The notes below the pieces were generated by a model, which made no database searches, was not told the DNA's origin, and worked only from the letters and a program-made list of their open reading frames with translations. The translations under genes and the position numbers were made by a program. From Thermodesulfobacteriota bacterium (lineage in GTDB: Bacteria; Desulfobacterota; BSN033; UBA1163): a stretch of 40,624 bases of DNA. The stretch is taken from the NCBI GenBank assembly GCA_030017685.1, contig JASEHH010000024.1:1-40624 (forward strand). The letters are read 5' to 3'. Position 1 is the stretch's first letter, and each line of letters opens with the position of its first letter. Positions 1-9,771 of this stretch are shown here, piece by piece.

Positions 1-96
1 CACGTCCTATCGGTTGAAATAATGTGATGCCTCACCTTTTGAACGTTACCAAAAAATTAGGCCTCCTCTCTCTATGAGGAGACTATCTAATCATTT

Positions 97-116
97 CCTC
101 TCCCCCAGGGGAGAGG
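97..116. repeat. GC-rich hairpin just before the methylase gene
   Basis: A 9-bp perfect inverted repeat (CCTCTCCCC / GGGGAGAGG) with a 2-nt centre sits immediately before the first possible ATG at 117. The sequence continues as a G-rich purine stretch to about 133. It looks like a dispersed intergenic repeat rather than coding sequence, which argues that the methylase starts at the ATG at 144 and not at 117. No T-run follows, so it is not a typical terminator. Confidence 0.5.
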
Positions 117-143
117 ATGAAGGTGAGGGGGACATCTCTTATC

Positions 144-3128
144 ATGCAAAATTCAAAAAGAGCAATTGAAGAGAGTTTTCCGATTGTAGAGATTAACCGC
201 CTTGCCGTTCCCGAAAGGAATGCCTTCAAACCTATCTACCAGATGCACAAATGGTTTGCCCGAAGAGCTTCCTGTGTCTTCAGGGCGATCCTCCTCGGAG
301 CCATGAAGCCTGCCGGGACCGACATCATGGGCGAGTTTTATAAAGATCACACCCATGATCCCGATACCAATGGGGTTAGAATCCTTGACCCTTTTATGGG
401 GGGAGGCACGACAGTAGTTGAAGCGCTTCGTCTGGGATGCCACGTCACCGGTATCGATCTCAATCCCGTGGCATGGTTCATCGTAAAAACCGAAGTTGAA
501 CCTGTAAATATTGAAGATTTGAAAGCGGCCTTTAAGAGATTAGAGAAAAGACCTACCTCAACCGGAAAAACATTAAAGGAAGAACTCCTGACTCATTACA
601 AGACCGAGTGCCCCTGCTGTGGAGCAGGAAAAGAGGAAGCCGATATAATCTATAACTTCTGGGTCAAATCAGCCATCTGCACGAATCCTACCTGCAGGAA
701 ACCAGTCCCATTATTTTCGGATTACATCATTGCCATGAAATCACCCACTGTTCGTTACCTTCCAGATTACAAATGTAATTCCTGCAGCAAGGAATTCGAC
801 CTCGATATAGGGAGAGCATCACTCATCTCTGAAGAATCCCTGATGGTCAACAACCCCAGGGATTCGTCCGGTGACCTAAGAAGCAATAAACGATGGGCTC
901 CTTATAATCCGATTGAGAAAAATGTAAAGTGCCCATGGTGTTCTAAGACAATCATGGTGGGAACAGTCAATACCGTTAAAAAGGAAAAGAAGAAAGTACC
1001 GTTGGCAGTCCTTTTCTGTCCCCATTGCAGCTCCGTATGGCAATACCGGGGAACACTTCCGGATGAAGTCACCTGCCCGGTATGTTCAAAGAGCTATCTG
1101 CCTCATAAAGGAAACATCTCTGAAAAAGGAAGCTTTATCTGCCCTTCCTGTGGGATTAAGGACAAGGTTATCAATTCCATTCGGAAACTTCCCGGAGACC
1201 AACTCCTTCCAACCACACCCTATGCCATTGAGGGGTATTGCCTTGAATGTGCGGGAGATGGAGGTTTTGAGGAAACTGACCTTTTAGGGAATTCGAAGAA
1301 TAGAAAGCAGGAAGTTACCCATATTTGTAATGTCAAAGACAATAATGGGAAGTTTTTCAAGAAGATTACCCCATCTGACTTAAAGAGGTATCAGGATGCT
1401 GAAAAGAGATGGGAAAAGGAGAAAAGGGATCTTCCATACCCCAAAAGTGAAATACCAATTGGGGAAAAAACTAAATCGGGGTTAATTGCTCATCATTATA
1501 AATACTGGCATCAGATGTTTAACCCAAGGCAGTTGCTGGCCCTATCGACATTGCTTAAAGGAATTATGGCCGAACCCAATGGAACGCTAAAGGAGATGTT
1601 GTTATGTGCGTTTTCTGACTGCGTCGGAAGAAACAACCAATTCTGTCGGTACTTCAACGATAGAAACACTATTCAGGAAATATTCTCCCGTCATGATTAT
1701 CAGCCAAAAATAACTATCACAGAAGGCAATATTTTCGGAGACGAATCAATACGTGGCACATATCCACAGATGTTCGGAAGATTGCTAGAAGGCAAGAAAT
1801 TCAACGATAATGCCTTTGACTGGTATCGGGTTAATCCAGGGAGGCCAAAAGAAAGCTATAAGGATACAAAAGTTGATGGGAAGCAAGCAATTTTGAGATG
1901 CGGTAATTCTACAATTGCCCTTTCTTTCAATTCAAATGAGTTGAACCACGTGATAACCGATCCTCCTTATGCTGGCAATGTCAATTACTCCGAACTTGCT
2001 GATTTTTTCTATGTCTGGCTGCGATTAACTCTTTCTAAAAAATATCCTTGCTTTGCTCCTGAGATCACCCCCAAAGCAGAAGAGATCATCGAAAATCCTA
2101 CCCGTGGCAAAACAGCCACAGATTATAAAAATGGACTTATTGAAGTATGGAAAAGATGCAATGAAAATCTCGCTGATGACGGATTGGTGGTTTTCACATT
2201 TCACCATTCCGAAGGAAGCGCCTGGGAATCACTACTTGAATCTTTATGCAATGCGGGCTTTGTAATCGAGGCCATTTATCCCATCCATAGCGAATCTGAA
2301 AGCTCACTGCATCTCATGGATAAACAGGCGATCTCATATGATCTCATCCATGTATGTAAGAAAAAGGTGAATCTCAGTGAGGAGAAAAAGCGATCCTGGG
2401 CAGGGGTACGTCAGGAGATACGCCAAAAAGCTCGGGAAGAGATCAAGGTGATAGAATCCGGACGATATGGAAAGGAAAAATTATCACCGCCAGACGTAAA
2501 TATCATCTTAATAGGGAAATGCCTTGAGTTATACAGCAAGCATTATGGCCAGATTATCGATTACAAAGGGGACGTGGTCCCCCTCGAGGAAGCTTTGACT
2601 GCCATCCGCATGATGGTGGAGCAGATTGTATCTGCCCAGCGTCCACTCCCATCGGAATTAGAGCACATAGACCCAATCAGCTACGTCTACCTCACCTGCC
2701 TTTGCGACCGGAAAGAAATCCAGAGTGATGAGGTACACAAGACAACAAGGGGTATCATGGAGCCAGAGGTGCTAATTAAGGCAGGCGTGATTAGGAAAGG
2801 CCGAGCCAAGCGCGGAAGAACTTATGAGGTAAAGCTTCCGGACGAAAGATACAAAGAACTTCAAAAACTCTTTCTTAGCACAAGAAAGACCATTGATCAG
2901 AAGTTTCTCTTTCCGGAGATGGAAGAGGCCAAATTCGATAGAATACCCTTGGTCGATGCGCTTCATTATCTGATGGGCCTTGCCGGGGCCTCGGAGAATA
3001 TCGTCCCGTGGTTGAATGAGTTCCGTCCAATCATTCCTCAGATTCGGGTTTCACTCGAATACATGAGAGAGAAAAACCCCACCTTTCGGGAGCCGATCAG
3101 CAAGGTGCTCAGTCTAATCGAGGTGTGA
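144..3128 (+). CDS. DUF1156-type adenine-specific DNA methylase with zinc ribbons
   Basis: Probably transfers a methyl group from SAM to adenine in DNA (COG1743/DUF1156-like). Numbering from an upstream ATG at 117, residues 91-99 (DPFMGGGTT) are the SAM-binding motif and 615-618 (DPPY) the catalytic motif. The N-terminus resembles DUF1156 (HKWFARRAS). Between the motifs lie many CxxC pairs (CPCC, CNSC, CPWC, CPHC, CPVC, CPSC), typical of inserted zinc ribbons. The start at 144 is preferred because codons 1-9 from 117 lie inside a repeat-like stretch. The gene is followed 1 nt later by a small gene and then a SNF2 helicase, so the three look co-transcribed. Such methylases occur in restriction or phage-defence islands, including BREX type 3, but no BrxC, PglZ or DrmA/B partner is visible here. 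The biochemical role is inferred from motifs. Confidence 0.85.
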   Translation: MQNSKRAIEESFPIVEINRLAVPERNAFKPIYQMHKWFARRASCVFRAILLGAMKPAGTDIMGEFYKDHTHDPDTNGVRILDPFMGGGTTVVEALRLGCHVTGIDLNPVAWFIVKTEVEPVNIEDLKAAFKRLEKRPTSTGKTLKEELLTHYKTECPCCGAGKEEADIIYNFWVKSAICTNPTCRKPVPLFSDYIIAMKSPTVRYLPDYKCNSCSKEFDLDIGRASLISEESLMVNNPRDSSGDLRSNKRWAPYNPIEKNVKCPWCSKTIMVGTVNTVKKEKKKVPLAVLFCPHCSSVWQYRGTLPDEVTCPVCSKSYLPHKGNISEKGSFICPSCGIKDKVINSIRKLPGDQLLPTTPYAIEGYCLECAGDGGFEETDLLGNSKNRKQEVTHICNVKDNNGKFFKKITPSDLKRYQDAEKRWEKEKRDLPYPKSEIPIGEKTKSGLIAHHYKYWHQMFNPRQLLALSTLLKGIMAEPNGTLKEMLLCAFSDCVGRNNQFCRYFNDRNTIQEIFSRHDYQPKITITEGNIFGDESIRGTYPQMFGRLLEGKKFNDNAFDWYRVNPGRPKESYKDTKVDGKQAILRCGNSTIALSFNSNELNHVITDPPYAGNVNYSELADFFYVWLRLTLSKKYPCFAPEITPKAEEIIENPTRGKTATDYKNGLIEVWKRCNENLADDGLVVFTFHHSEGSAWESLLESLCNAGFVIEAIYPIHSESESSLHLMDKQAISYDLIHVCKKKVNLSEEKKRSWAGVRQEIRQKAREEIKVIESGRYGKEKLSPPDVNIILIGKCLELYSKHYGQIIDYKGDVVPLEEALTAIRMMVEQIVSAQRPLPSELEHIDPISYVYLTCLCDRKEIQSDEVHKTTRGIMEPEVLIKAGVIRKGRAKRGRTYEVKLPDERYKELQKLFLSTRKTIDQKFLFPEMEEAKFDRIPLVDALHYLMGLAGASENIVPWLNEFRPIIPQIRVSLEYMREKNPTFREPISKVLSLIEV

Positions 3129-3129
3129 G

Positions 3130-3552
3130 ATGCCTGGCTATAAGATATTTGAAGAGCGTTATCTAAATATTTACAAGGAGGACGGCATCGCTCCCAACGA
3201 AATCAAAATCGGTCTTCTCGACTTTCTTCGTGAGTTAAGAGGTGGAGCTGAAGGAATACCAAGATTATCTTCCTTTATGGTTGTCGGTATTGATGAGGTC
3301 TTGTATCTGGCAGAGGATCGGGAGAAGATCTCGCTTTCCATCCACAAAATCCTCCAATCAGCAGCAACGACCCTTGAGCGAAAGATGGTCGAGGTGCAGA
3401 TTTCCTGTAAAGGGAAACTTTTTAAGGCTGATTCTTTCTGGTTAGAATACCGGATGGGAAAATACCCCATGGATATTATTTTTGGCACTCCAACCAGACT
3501 TGAAATCCGGGGACTTCCTGTCTTCGCCACAGGGTTCAATTTGTCAAGTTAA
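3130..3552 (+). CDS. Small conserved-looking protein between methylase and helicase, unknown family
   Basis: This 140-residue soluble protein has no signal peptide, membrane segment or motif I recognise. It starts 1 nt after the methylase stop, and the helicase starts about 20 nt after its end, so it is almost certainly part of the same transcript. Its centre is rich in charged residues (VLYLAEDREKISLSIHK) and its C-terminus is mostly beta-like. The position suggests an accessory or specificity subunit of the methylase/helicase module, which is inference from context only. Confidence 0.7.
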   Translation: MPGYKIFEERYLNIYKEDGIAPNEIKIGLLDFLRELRGGAEGIPRLSSFMVVGIDEVLYLAEDREKISLSIHKILQSAATTLERKMVEVQISCKGKLFKADSFWLEYRMGKYPMDIIFGTPTRLEIRGLPVFATGFNLSS

Positions 3553-3573
3553 CTCAAGACTTTGGGATACAGG

Positions 3574-6363
3574 ATGGAGCTCAGGGAGCATACAAAAGTT
3601 AAGGTCAACTATCGGCCGGAACTTGGATCAGGAGAGGTGCTCCGGGTAGAGGAACGACATGGGGAATACCTGGTCGATGTCGTCTTTGAGAAAGACGGTA
3701 AGAGATTACTTGAGACTTTTCCCCAACATCTCCTGGAACCTATACCGAATCTCTTACAGCGATTTCAGAAAGGTGAGTCCGACGATCCTTTAGATTTTTT
3801 CTTAAAACAGTTAGCCTACCAGTTTCCCCTCGAAAATTCCGGCGGCAAACTCTCTAACAGCAGGACAGACCTTCTTCCCCATCAAATCCTATTGACGCAT
3901 CAGGTTGTAAATGCGACGAGGCGAAAATTTCTGGTTGCGGATGAAGTTGGTCTTGGAAAGACCATTGAAGTGGGGATGATCATAAGGGAACTTTTATCAC
4001 GAGGAGACGCAAGGCGGGTATTAATCGTTTGCCCTGCAGGTCTGATTGAAAACTGGCGAAACGAGATGAGAGACTGCTTCCGGATCTATTTTGACATCTT
4101 CGGCCAGGATTTCACCGATGCAAACCCTCTTTCCTGGGAACGGCATAACCTGGCGATCATTTCAATTGATACCATCAAAAAAATCCAGAGATTGGAAAAA
4201 ATGGCCCCAGGGCCGGATTGGGATCTCATTGTTTTCGATGAGGCTCATCATCTCACAAGAAAAAAGTATGGGAAAAAGATCGATATCACTCAGAATTATC
4301 GGTTGGCGGAGAGATTAAAGGGAAAGACGAGAGATCTGCTATTTCTTACCGCTACACCTCATCAAGGGAATGCCTATCAGTTCTGGTCATTGATTCAACT
4401 CTTGGATGATCAACTCTTTGAAGCGCCCGAAGCCATGCAAGAGAATAGAGGTCTTTTAGGTCGGGTAATGTTCCGGAGAACCAAAAGAGAGGTGACGGAT
4501 GCCCAGGGAAACCCAATCTTTATGCGGAGGCAGGTCACCACACAGAAATTCCAGCTTTCCATTCGGGAACAGAGATTCTACGACAAACTGACCGATTACC
4601 TCAAAGAAGGATACGATGCCGCAGGCTTCGGGCAGGATAAAACCACCAAGCAGCAACGGGCCGTGGGATTTGTCATGGCTACTTTCCAGAAGATCATGTC
4701 ATCCAGCCCGAGGGCTATCAAGCAGGCCCTCCGACGGCGCTTGATTGCGCTTTATGCCAGAAAACAGATGGCCCTGGAAAGCGGCTTCCATGGAGGATTG
4801 ACCAAGGCAGAGGTATCTTCAAAAATCGTGCAATATCAAGAATTAATGCGAAGCGTGGTTGTTGATCTGCTTTCATTCACCAGGGGCAGGATAGATTACA
4901 TTGAGGCTGATGCCTACATTACAAGCTTAAAGCAGCGCCTGAAGAAAAGGCCGAAATTTGAGGAAGAAGTGACCCATTGGGCGCTGGATGCTACAGAGAA
5001 AGAAGACGAGGTCATCGAAGCTGAAGCCAATATCCCAAATGAGGGAGAAAAGGTAAAGGAACTGATCGACCTGGTAGACGACCGTGCGGATAGGAAATTT
5101 GATACGTTAATCCGTGCCATCGAACAGTTCCGACGGGAAAACCGGGACGAAAAGATGCTCATATTTACCCAATATCTTGAGACCCTGTATTTTCTCCAGA
5201 AGGAACTGGAAAAATATTACCCTCCTGAAAAAATAGCCATTCTCAAGGGAGGCCCCTTGGAGGATAAGATCGCATCCTGTGAATCCTTCTGGGATGAAAA
5301 CGGTGCTCAATTTCTTCTATCGACCACAGCCGGAGGAGAGGGGATCAACCTCCAGGTCTGCCGTATTTTATTCAACTACGATTTGCCCTGGAATCCCATG
5401 GCAGTGGAACAGCGTATCGGCCGAATTCATCGATATGGCCAGACCGAGACAGCTCAGGTTTATAGCCTCGTAGCTGAAGGGACCATTGAAGAGAAGGTCT
5501 ATGCGATTCTTGAAGAGAAACTTCTTGAAATCGCCCAGACCATTGGCAAGGTCGACTCTGTAACGGGTGAAGTGACTGAAGATTTTAGATCAGAGATCCT
5601 CGGATTTCTCGGCTCGTCAGCAAATTATCAAGACCTCTATAAGGAGGCGCTCGTCAATCGAGACTATAAACGAACCGAAAAAGAGATTTCTGAAGCGATC
5701 CTCAAAGCGAAGGAGGCAAGCGAGGCGTTGCGGCAACTAACCCAGGATCTCTTAACTTTTAATCTGGAACAATACAGAGAGCTTGAAGGGAAATTTACCC
5801 TGGATGATTTAAGGTGTTTTACGGAAAAGGCAATCCTGAGATTAGGAGGAAGTTTTATACCTTCAGGAGATCTGGTTCAGATTACAGTCCCCCCAGCATT
5901 GAAAAAATATCCGAATGTGGCTTCTAAATATGGAAATGTAACCTTTTCCCGGAAGATAGCAACCAGAAAGAAAAATGTTGACTTGCTTGGGATAGGTCAT
6001 CCCCTTATGGATGCTTTGATTGATTATCTGAAAGGGGAAGGGATATCTGGAGAAGTATTGGATGTAAAATGTGATGGAGTTTCACCTTGTTTGGCAGCGC
6101 GATATCTATTTATGATCGATTTCGAAGATGGGACCAAAAGAGAACTCTACAAGAAATTTCTGCTCGATGGAGCCGAGCTCCCAGAGGACTTGGTTTTACT
6201 GCAAGACAGCATGTGTAAGAGTGAAACCCCTATTAACATCCTTTCGGATCTTGAAAGTAAAGTAGAGATGCTAATCAGAAATGAAGAAGCCAAAATCCGG
6301 TCCACTTATGATGGGGTTATCAACATTAGGAACAAGTGTGTTGGAATACAACTGATAAATTGA
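3574..6363 (+). CDS. SNF2/RapA-like superfamily 2 helicase (DNA translocase)
   Basis: ATP-driven DNA translocase of the SNF2 family, about 930 residues. Numbered from a possible TTG at 3562, Walker A is ADEVGLGKT (126-134), Walker B is DEAHH (226-230), motif III is TATPHQGN, and motif VI is QRIGRIHRYGQ (617-627). The N-terminal 60 residues look like the small beta domain found in front of RapA/DrmD-type helicases. The C-terminal 250 residues after the helicase core are charged and unassigned. The ATG at 3574 is preferred to the TTG at 3562. The downstream nuclease candidate overlaps its end or starts just after it. DrmD of class 1 DISARM has similar architecture, but the other DISARM genes are absent, so the name is not transferred. 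Confidence 0.88.
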   Translation: MELREHTKVKVNYRPELGSGEVLRVEERHGEYLVDVVFEKDGKRLLETFPQHLLEPIPNLLQRFQKGESDDPLDFFLKQLAYQFPLENSGGKLSNSRTDLLPHQILLTHQVVNATRRKFLVADEVGLGKTIEVGMIIRELLSRGDARRVLIVCPAGLIENWRNEMRDCFRIYFDIFGQDFTDANPLSWERHNLAIISIDTIKKIQRLEKMAPGPDWDLIVFDEAHHLTRKKYGKKIDITQNYRLAERLKGKTRDLLFLTATPHQGNAYQFWSLIQLLDDQLFEAPEAMQENRGLLGRVMFRRTKREVTDAQGNPIFMRRQVTTQKFQLSIREQRFYDKLTDYLKEGYDAAGFGQDKTTKQQRAVGFVMATFQKIMSSSPRAIKQALRRRLIALYARKQMALESGFHGGLTKAEVSSKIVQYQELMRSVVVDLLSFTRGRIDYIEADAYITSLKQRLKKRPKFEEEVTHWALDATEKEDEVIEAEANIPNEGEKVKELIDLVDDRADRKFDTLIRAIEQFRRENRDEKMLIFTQYLETLYFLQKELEKYYPPEKIAILKGGPLEDKIASCESFWDENGAQFLLSTTAGGEGINLQVCRILFNYDLPWNPMAVEQRIGRIHRYGQTETAQVYSLVAEGTIEEKVYAILEEKLLEIAQTIGKVDSVTGEVTEDFRSEILGFLGSSANYQDLYKEALVNRDYKRTEKEISEAILKAKEASEALRQLTQDLLTFNLEQYRELEGKFTLDDLRCFTEKAILRLGGSFIPSGDLVQITVPPALKKYPNVASKYGNVTFSRKIATRKKNVDLLGIGHPLMDALIDYLKGEGISGEVLDVKCDGVSPCLAARYLFMIDFEDGTKRELYKKFLLDGAELPEDLVLLQDSMCKSETPINILSDLESKVEMLIRNEEAKIRSTYDGVINIRNKCVGIQLIN

Positions 6364-7013
6364 TTGATGGGGTTATATTTGTGAACGATAACAGGGCATG
6401 CCTCACAGTACGAAACATGGTGTCTGGGTCTTTGCCTGAACTCCGAGACGTATTCAAGAAATGGTTTTCAATAATCGAAAAGTATTGCGAGAACCAATGT
6501 TGGGAAGATGTCCCATGGTGGTACAATGAAAGAGCCTCATTGAGTCTATTTGCGGCTGCCGTTTGGAATTCAGGTGGTATAGCTCTGGAAGAGTACTCAA
6601 CCTCAAAGTCCCATAAAAAAGAACGCTGGTCAGGCAGGGGTGATCTGTATGTAAAAATAAAAAGAAAACAGTACGTGATTGAGGCAAAACAAGTTTGGTC
6701 ACCGATGGGCGCTCGTGCTCGGAGACCAAATGGCAAAATTGAAGAGGCGCTATTTGATGCACGGCATGCAGCAGGAGAGACAAAATCCTGGGGCGCAAAA
6801 AGACTGGGACTCGTATTTGCAGTCCCATATCTTCCAAATTCAGAACAAGATAATTTGAAAGAGCGGATCAATTACTGGTTGGATTGTGTCAAATCAATTG
6901 AAGGAAGCAGCATGGCATGGATTTTCAGTGAAAAGGTAAGCGATTGGTTTCAATATAAAGGATATCTTTATCCAGGCGTGGCCCTTTTACTGCGCCCACT
7001 TCGTCAAGGATAA
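6336..7013 (+). CDS. Candidate PD-(D/E)XK nuclease of the methylase/helicase module
   Basis: A 225-residue protein with a likely restriction-endonuclease core. Numbered from the GTG at 6336, D103 (GRGDLYVKI) and E116-x-K118 (YVIEAKQ) form a D-Xn-ExK pattern on predicted neighbouring strands, and E66 (YNERASLS) could be the helix glutamate of this fold. If GTG 6336 is used, the gene overlaps the helicase by 28 nt. A GTG at 6381 behind GATGGGG is an alternative start just after the helicase stop. Either way the spacing points to co-transcription with helicase and methylase. The nuclease reading rests on one motif and on context; no family was recognised. Confidence 0.6.
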   Translation: MCWNTTDKLIDGVIFVNDNRACLTVRNMVSGSLPELRDVFKKWFSIIEKYCENQCWEDVPWWYNERASLSLFAAAVWNSGGIALEEYSTSKSHKKERWSGRGDLYVKIKRKQYVIEAKQVWSPMGARARRPNGKIEEALFDARHAAGETKSWGAKRLGLVFAVPYLPNSEQDNLKERINYWLDCVKSIEGSSMAWIFSEKVSDWFQYKGYLYPGVALLLRPLRQG

Positions 7014-7081
7014 ATAATATTCTTCTTTCGCGGATGAGTTTAGGAAACAAACACTTTCGAATTTCTTAATTCTTTGGCAAC

Positions 7082-7515
7082 CTAGTGTAGTGTTTCAATA
7101 ACAGCTTTACAATAACCCTGAAAATGTTATTCCCGCGAAAGCAGAGATTTTAAGGTGGCACATAATTTTACATTTCTTTTCTGGCGCATTAGACATATTC
7201 GAGACAATGGATTGACTCGCCGCATTTGTAGTAAAATAAAATATGGCGGTAATTTCTGGAGCCGAGTTTTTTGGTAGAACATGGAATACCCTAAAAATAG
7301 GCTTTTGGGAGTCATGTTTTTAAGAAAACCGCCATAATTAATTGGACACAATTGCGGCCTAATTCTCAGCTAAAATAGAAAGAGATGGCCTAAACGTAAA
7401 ATAAACTGTACCTTTAAAATCTCTGCGAAAGCGGGAATCCAGACAGAAAAGACTGGATTCCGGATCAAGTCCGGAATGACAAAATTGTAAGGTCATTACT
7501 GTAACACTACACTAG
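7082..7515. mobile_element. MITE-like element with inverted ends and TA flanks
   Basis: The ends CTAGTGTAGTGTT (7082-7094) and AACACTACACTAG (7503-7515) are a perfect 13-bp inverted repeat. Similarity continues inward to about 31 bp with roughly six mismatches. Each end carries TA next to GTGTAGTG, compatible with a TA target duplication of the IS630/Tc1-mariner type. Nested inside are a second inverted pair (AGAGATTTTAA at about 7143 with TTTAAAATCTCT at about 7412), ATGGCGGT/ACCGCCAT, and a stem ATTCCGGA-TCAAG-TCCGGAAT at 7457-7477. No transposase is encoded, so it is non-autonomous. With its flanks it fills the 673-nt gap between the nuclease candidate and the OLD gene. The rest of that gap, 7516-7686, shows nothing convincing. 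Confidence 0.7.
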
Positions 7516-7686
7516 AAGATACAGCGGGGTACGGATGGATGTTGAGGCACAAAACCCTGATGAGTTTGATCGTAACTGGTTGCGGGAACGTCGTCAAAGA
7601 ACCCCTAGAAGAGTTAGGGATCGAGATCAAGATCAAGATTAGCGTAGAGTTACTTTAAGTCCGATGTTAACTCTTGAGTAGTCGCA

Positions 7687-9344
7687 ATGGCTGAATTGGC
7701 AACTTTGAAAATTTCAAAATTTAGATCAATTGAGGGGGCTACAATTGTATTCCCGCCGGGAATGCCTGTAGTTCTGTTTGGGCAAAATAATGCAGGGAAA
7801 TCCAACATCATAAGAGCTCTTAATATCATTATGGGCGAGCAGTACCCCAAATCAATAATATTGGACGAATCAGATTACTTTTTACGGAACCCTGATCAAA
7901 TTGTCGAAATCTCAGCTTTTTTTAGAAGTCCGCTCTCGGGCCTTTACCAAGAGATCCATTGGATTCATCAGCGGGATCAAGACGAGCCGACATTATTTGA
8001 AGGTATAACAATATCTGGAGGGAAAAAATGGCCCAAAGGTGAGGATAGAGAAGACTGTATTGTTGTAACCATAGAGGCAGATCGGAACCTAAAATATCAA
8101 TTGAGCTATTCTACTAAGTATACGATGCTTAGTAGACTGATGCATCGTTTTCATGATGTGCTTCATCGATATGAAAATGTTAAGGAGAGTCTAAAAGATT
8201 GTTTTGGAAAAACCAAGGAAGCTTTCGGTCAAGTCCCTGAGTTCCAAGAATTCTCTAGTGCTCTAAGAGAAGATATTTCTTGTGCCCTGCAATGTTGGTC
8301 ATACAAATTAGACATCGATTTTGAGGCATACAATCCTTTAAATTTTCCATGCACTGCGAGTTCAAGCCAAAGAAGGAGAGGAAATAAGGGCCTTCGAAGA
8401 ACTTGGAACAGGTGAACAGCAGATCTTAGCAATCTCTTTTGCCCATGCTTACGCAAAGGCTTTCAAAAGCGGTTTTATTTTGGCCATCGAAGAGCCTGAA
8501 GCGCATCTTCACCCTCTTGCACAAGCTTGGTTAGCTGAACGTATTAAGGGCATGTGTGAGGATGGACTCCAGTTTATTCTAAGTACACACAGCCCGTCTT
8601 TTCTGGATATTCTTTGTTTACCTGGAATGCATTTGGTTTATAAAGAGGAAAACATAACACAGGTTCGCCGGCATGACCCAAATAGTCTTGCCAAGCATTG
8701 TGTCCAAGGGGGGGGCGAATTCTAAGAAGTGTACAGAAGAGACCATTCTCCCCTTTTATGCTGCAAATAGCAGCGAGGAGATGTTAAAAGGATTCTTCGC
8801 ACAAGCAGTGGTCTTTGTTGAAGGGCCTACAGAAGCTCTTGCTTTGCCGATTTATCTTAAGGCTTGTGGGTGCGATACAAAAGAAATGGGGATCGCTATA
8901 ATTCCAACACATGGGAAAGGTAGTATTCCCAGATATATCAGGCTCTACGAAGCTTACAGTATTCCGACCTACGCAATATTTGATAATGATCCGGAGGATG
9001 ATAGTGCCGGCAATAAAAGGAAAGAAATCATTGAAACTTGCGGAGACAAGTTCGAAGAATGGTTAGTAAATATAGAGGAAATTTATGTGGAGAACAAATT
9101 CGCCATTTTTGGCAAGGACTTTGAGAAGTTTCTTCGGAGGCAATTTGAGGAGCTTGGGTATAAGGAAAATGAAAATACAATAAGCGAGAAGTTCGGCCCC
9201 GCCAAACCGCTCGTGGCAAGAGAAGTTGCGTCCTTGCTTGTTCAAGGCGGAACCGATCACGAGAGCTGGCAGCCGATTAAGGACCTCGCTTCAAAGATTG
9301 CTGCTCTGCTTAAGAAAGAAGAAACGGAGGAAATTCCCTTCTGA
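7687..9344 (+). pseudogene. OLD-family ATPase/TOPRIM nuclease gene, broken by two +1 frameshifts
   Basis: Three consecutive reading frames together encode one OLD-like protein of about 550 residues, the usual family length. Frame 1 (7687 to about 8340) gives the ABC-type N-terminus with Walker A GQNNAGKSN. Frame 2 (about 8342-8710) gives the ATPase C-half, with the signature-like ELGTGEQQ and Walker B ILAIEEPEAHLHP. Frame 3 (about 8703-9344) gives a TOPRIM domain with VVFVEGPTEA and the acidic FDND. The first break lies in AAATTTTCC near 8340-8347 and the second in a run of eight G at 8708-8715; one base fewer at each restores the frame. OLD proteins are ATP-dependent nucleases of phage-defence and repair systems. 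It is either a recent pseudogene, a phase-variable gene at the G8 tract, or an assembly error. Confidence 0.8.
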
Positions 9345-9726
9345 TACAACAAACAATCTGAAATTATCATTTGAAGATGTTTACAGTTTAGATTTCCCCG
9401 GCGAAACCTTCCGCGTCCTGAAGGAAAAAGAGGAAAAGCAATACGGCGAATACCGCACCCGCCGCCTGGTTTTGGAAGCGTGGGATAATTATTGGGGCAA
9501 TGCATAAATCTAACGGTGCTCGATAGAACTGCTGTGAAGGAAGAATTGCGTCAGCGCCCAAGCGCTCCCTAAAATTCTCAAACCTCTCTTTGAGGGAGAG
9601 GTCCCTGAGGACATCTTTGTTCCCTGGAAGCCGATTGAGAAACAACCAATTGGCTGGAACTCAGATCTTAATGACGGACTCCGCATAGAAATGGGTAAGA
9701 TATTAATTATGTTGATAAATACGTAG
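9340..9726 (+). pseudogene. Eroded C-terminal remnant of a DNA methyltransferase
   Basis: Just after the OLD gene, frame 1 encodes a segment ending RRLVLEAWDNYWGNA with a stop at 9505-9507. Further on, frame 1 from about 9541 to 9726 encodes VPWKPIEKQPIGWNSDLNDG, which resembles the conserved C-terminal tail (QPIGWxPDLNDGVRxN) of large Eco57I/PglX-like DNA methylases. A piece in another frame near 9520-9590 (LDRTAVKEELRQ) may belong to the same tail. No catalytic motifs remain. It is read as debris of a second restriction/defence gene in the island. The assignment rests on remembered tail motifs. Confidence 0.5.
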
Positions 9727-9740
9727 GAATTCTGTAAACT

Positions 9741-9771
9741 GCAAAAAGCGACAGATTGCGGTACTTTTTGC
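9741..9771. repeat. Inverted repeat GCAAAAAG / CTTTTTGC
   Basis: An 8-bp perfect inverted repeat (9741-9748 and 9764-9771) separated by 15 nt. It lies in the non-coding stretch between the methylase remnant and the convergent Rossmann gene. It could be a weak bidirectional transcript end. Nothing else was seen in 9727-9894. Confidence 0.35.

Noticed and set aside
144-6363. Assignment of the island to canonical BREX type 3 or class 1 DISARM
   Set aside because: BrxC, PglZ, DrmA, DrmB and DrmC are not present in the window; only the methylase and helicase resemble members of those systems.
7535-7642. 35-codon + frame starting MDVEAQNP after the MITE-like element
   Set aside because: Short, Arg/Asp-rich, no clear ribosome site and no recognised family; possibly debris of an older gene.
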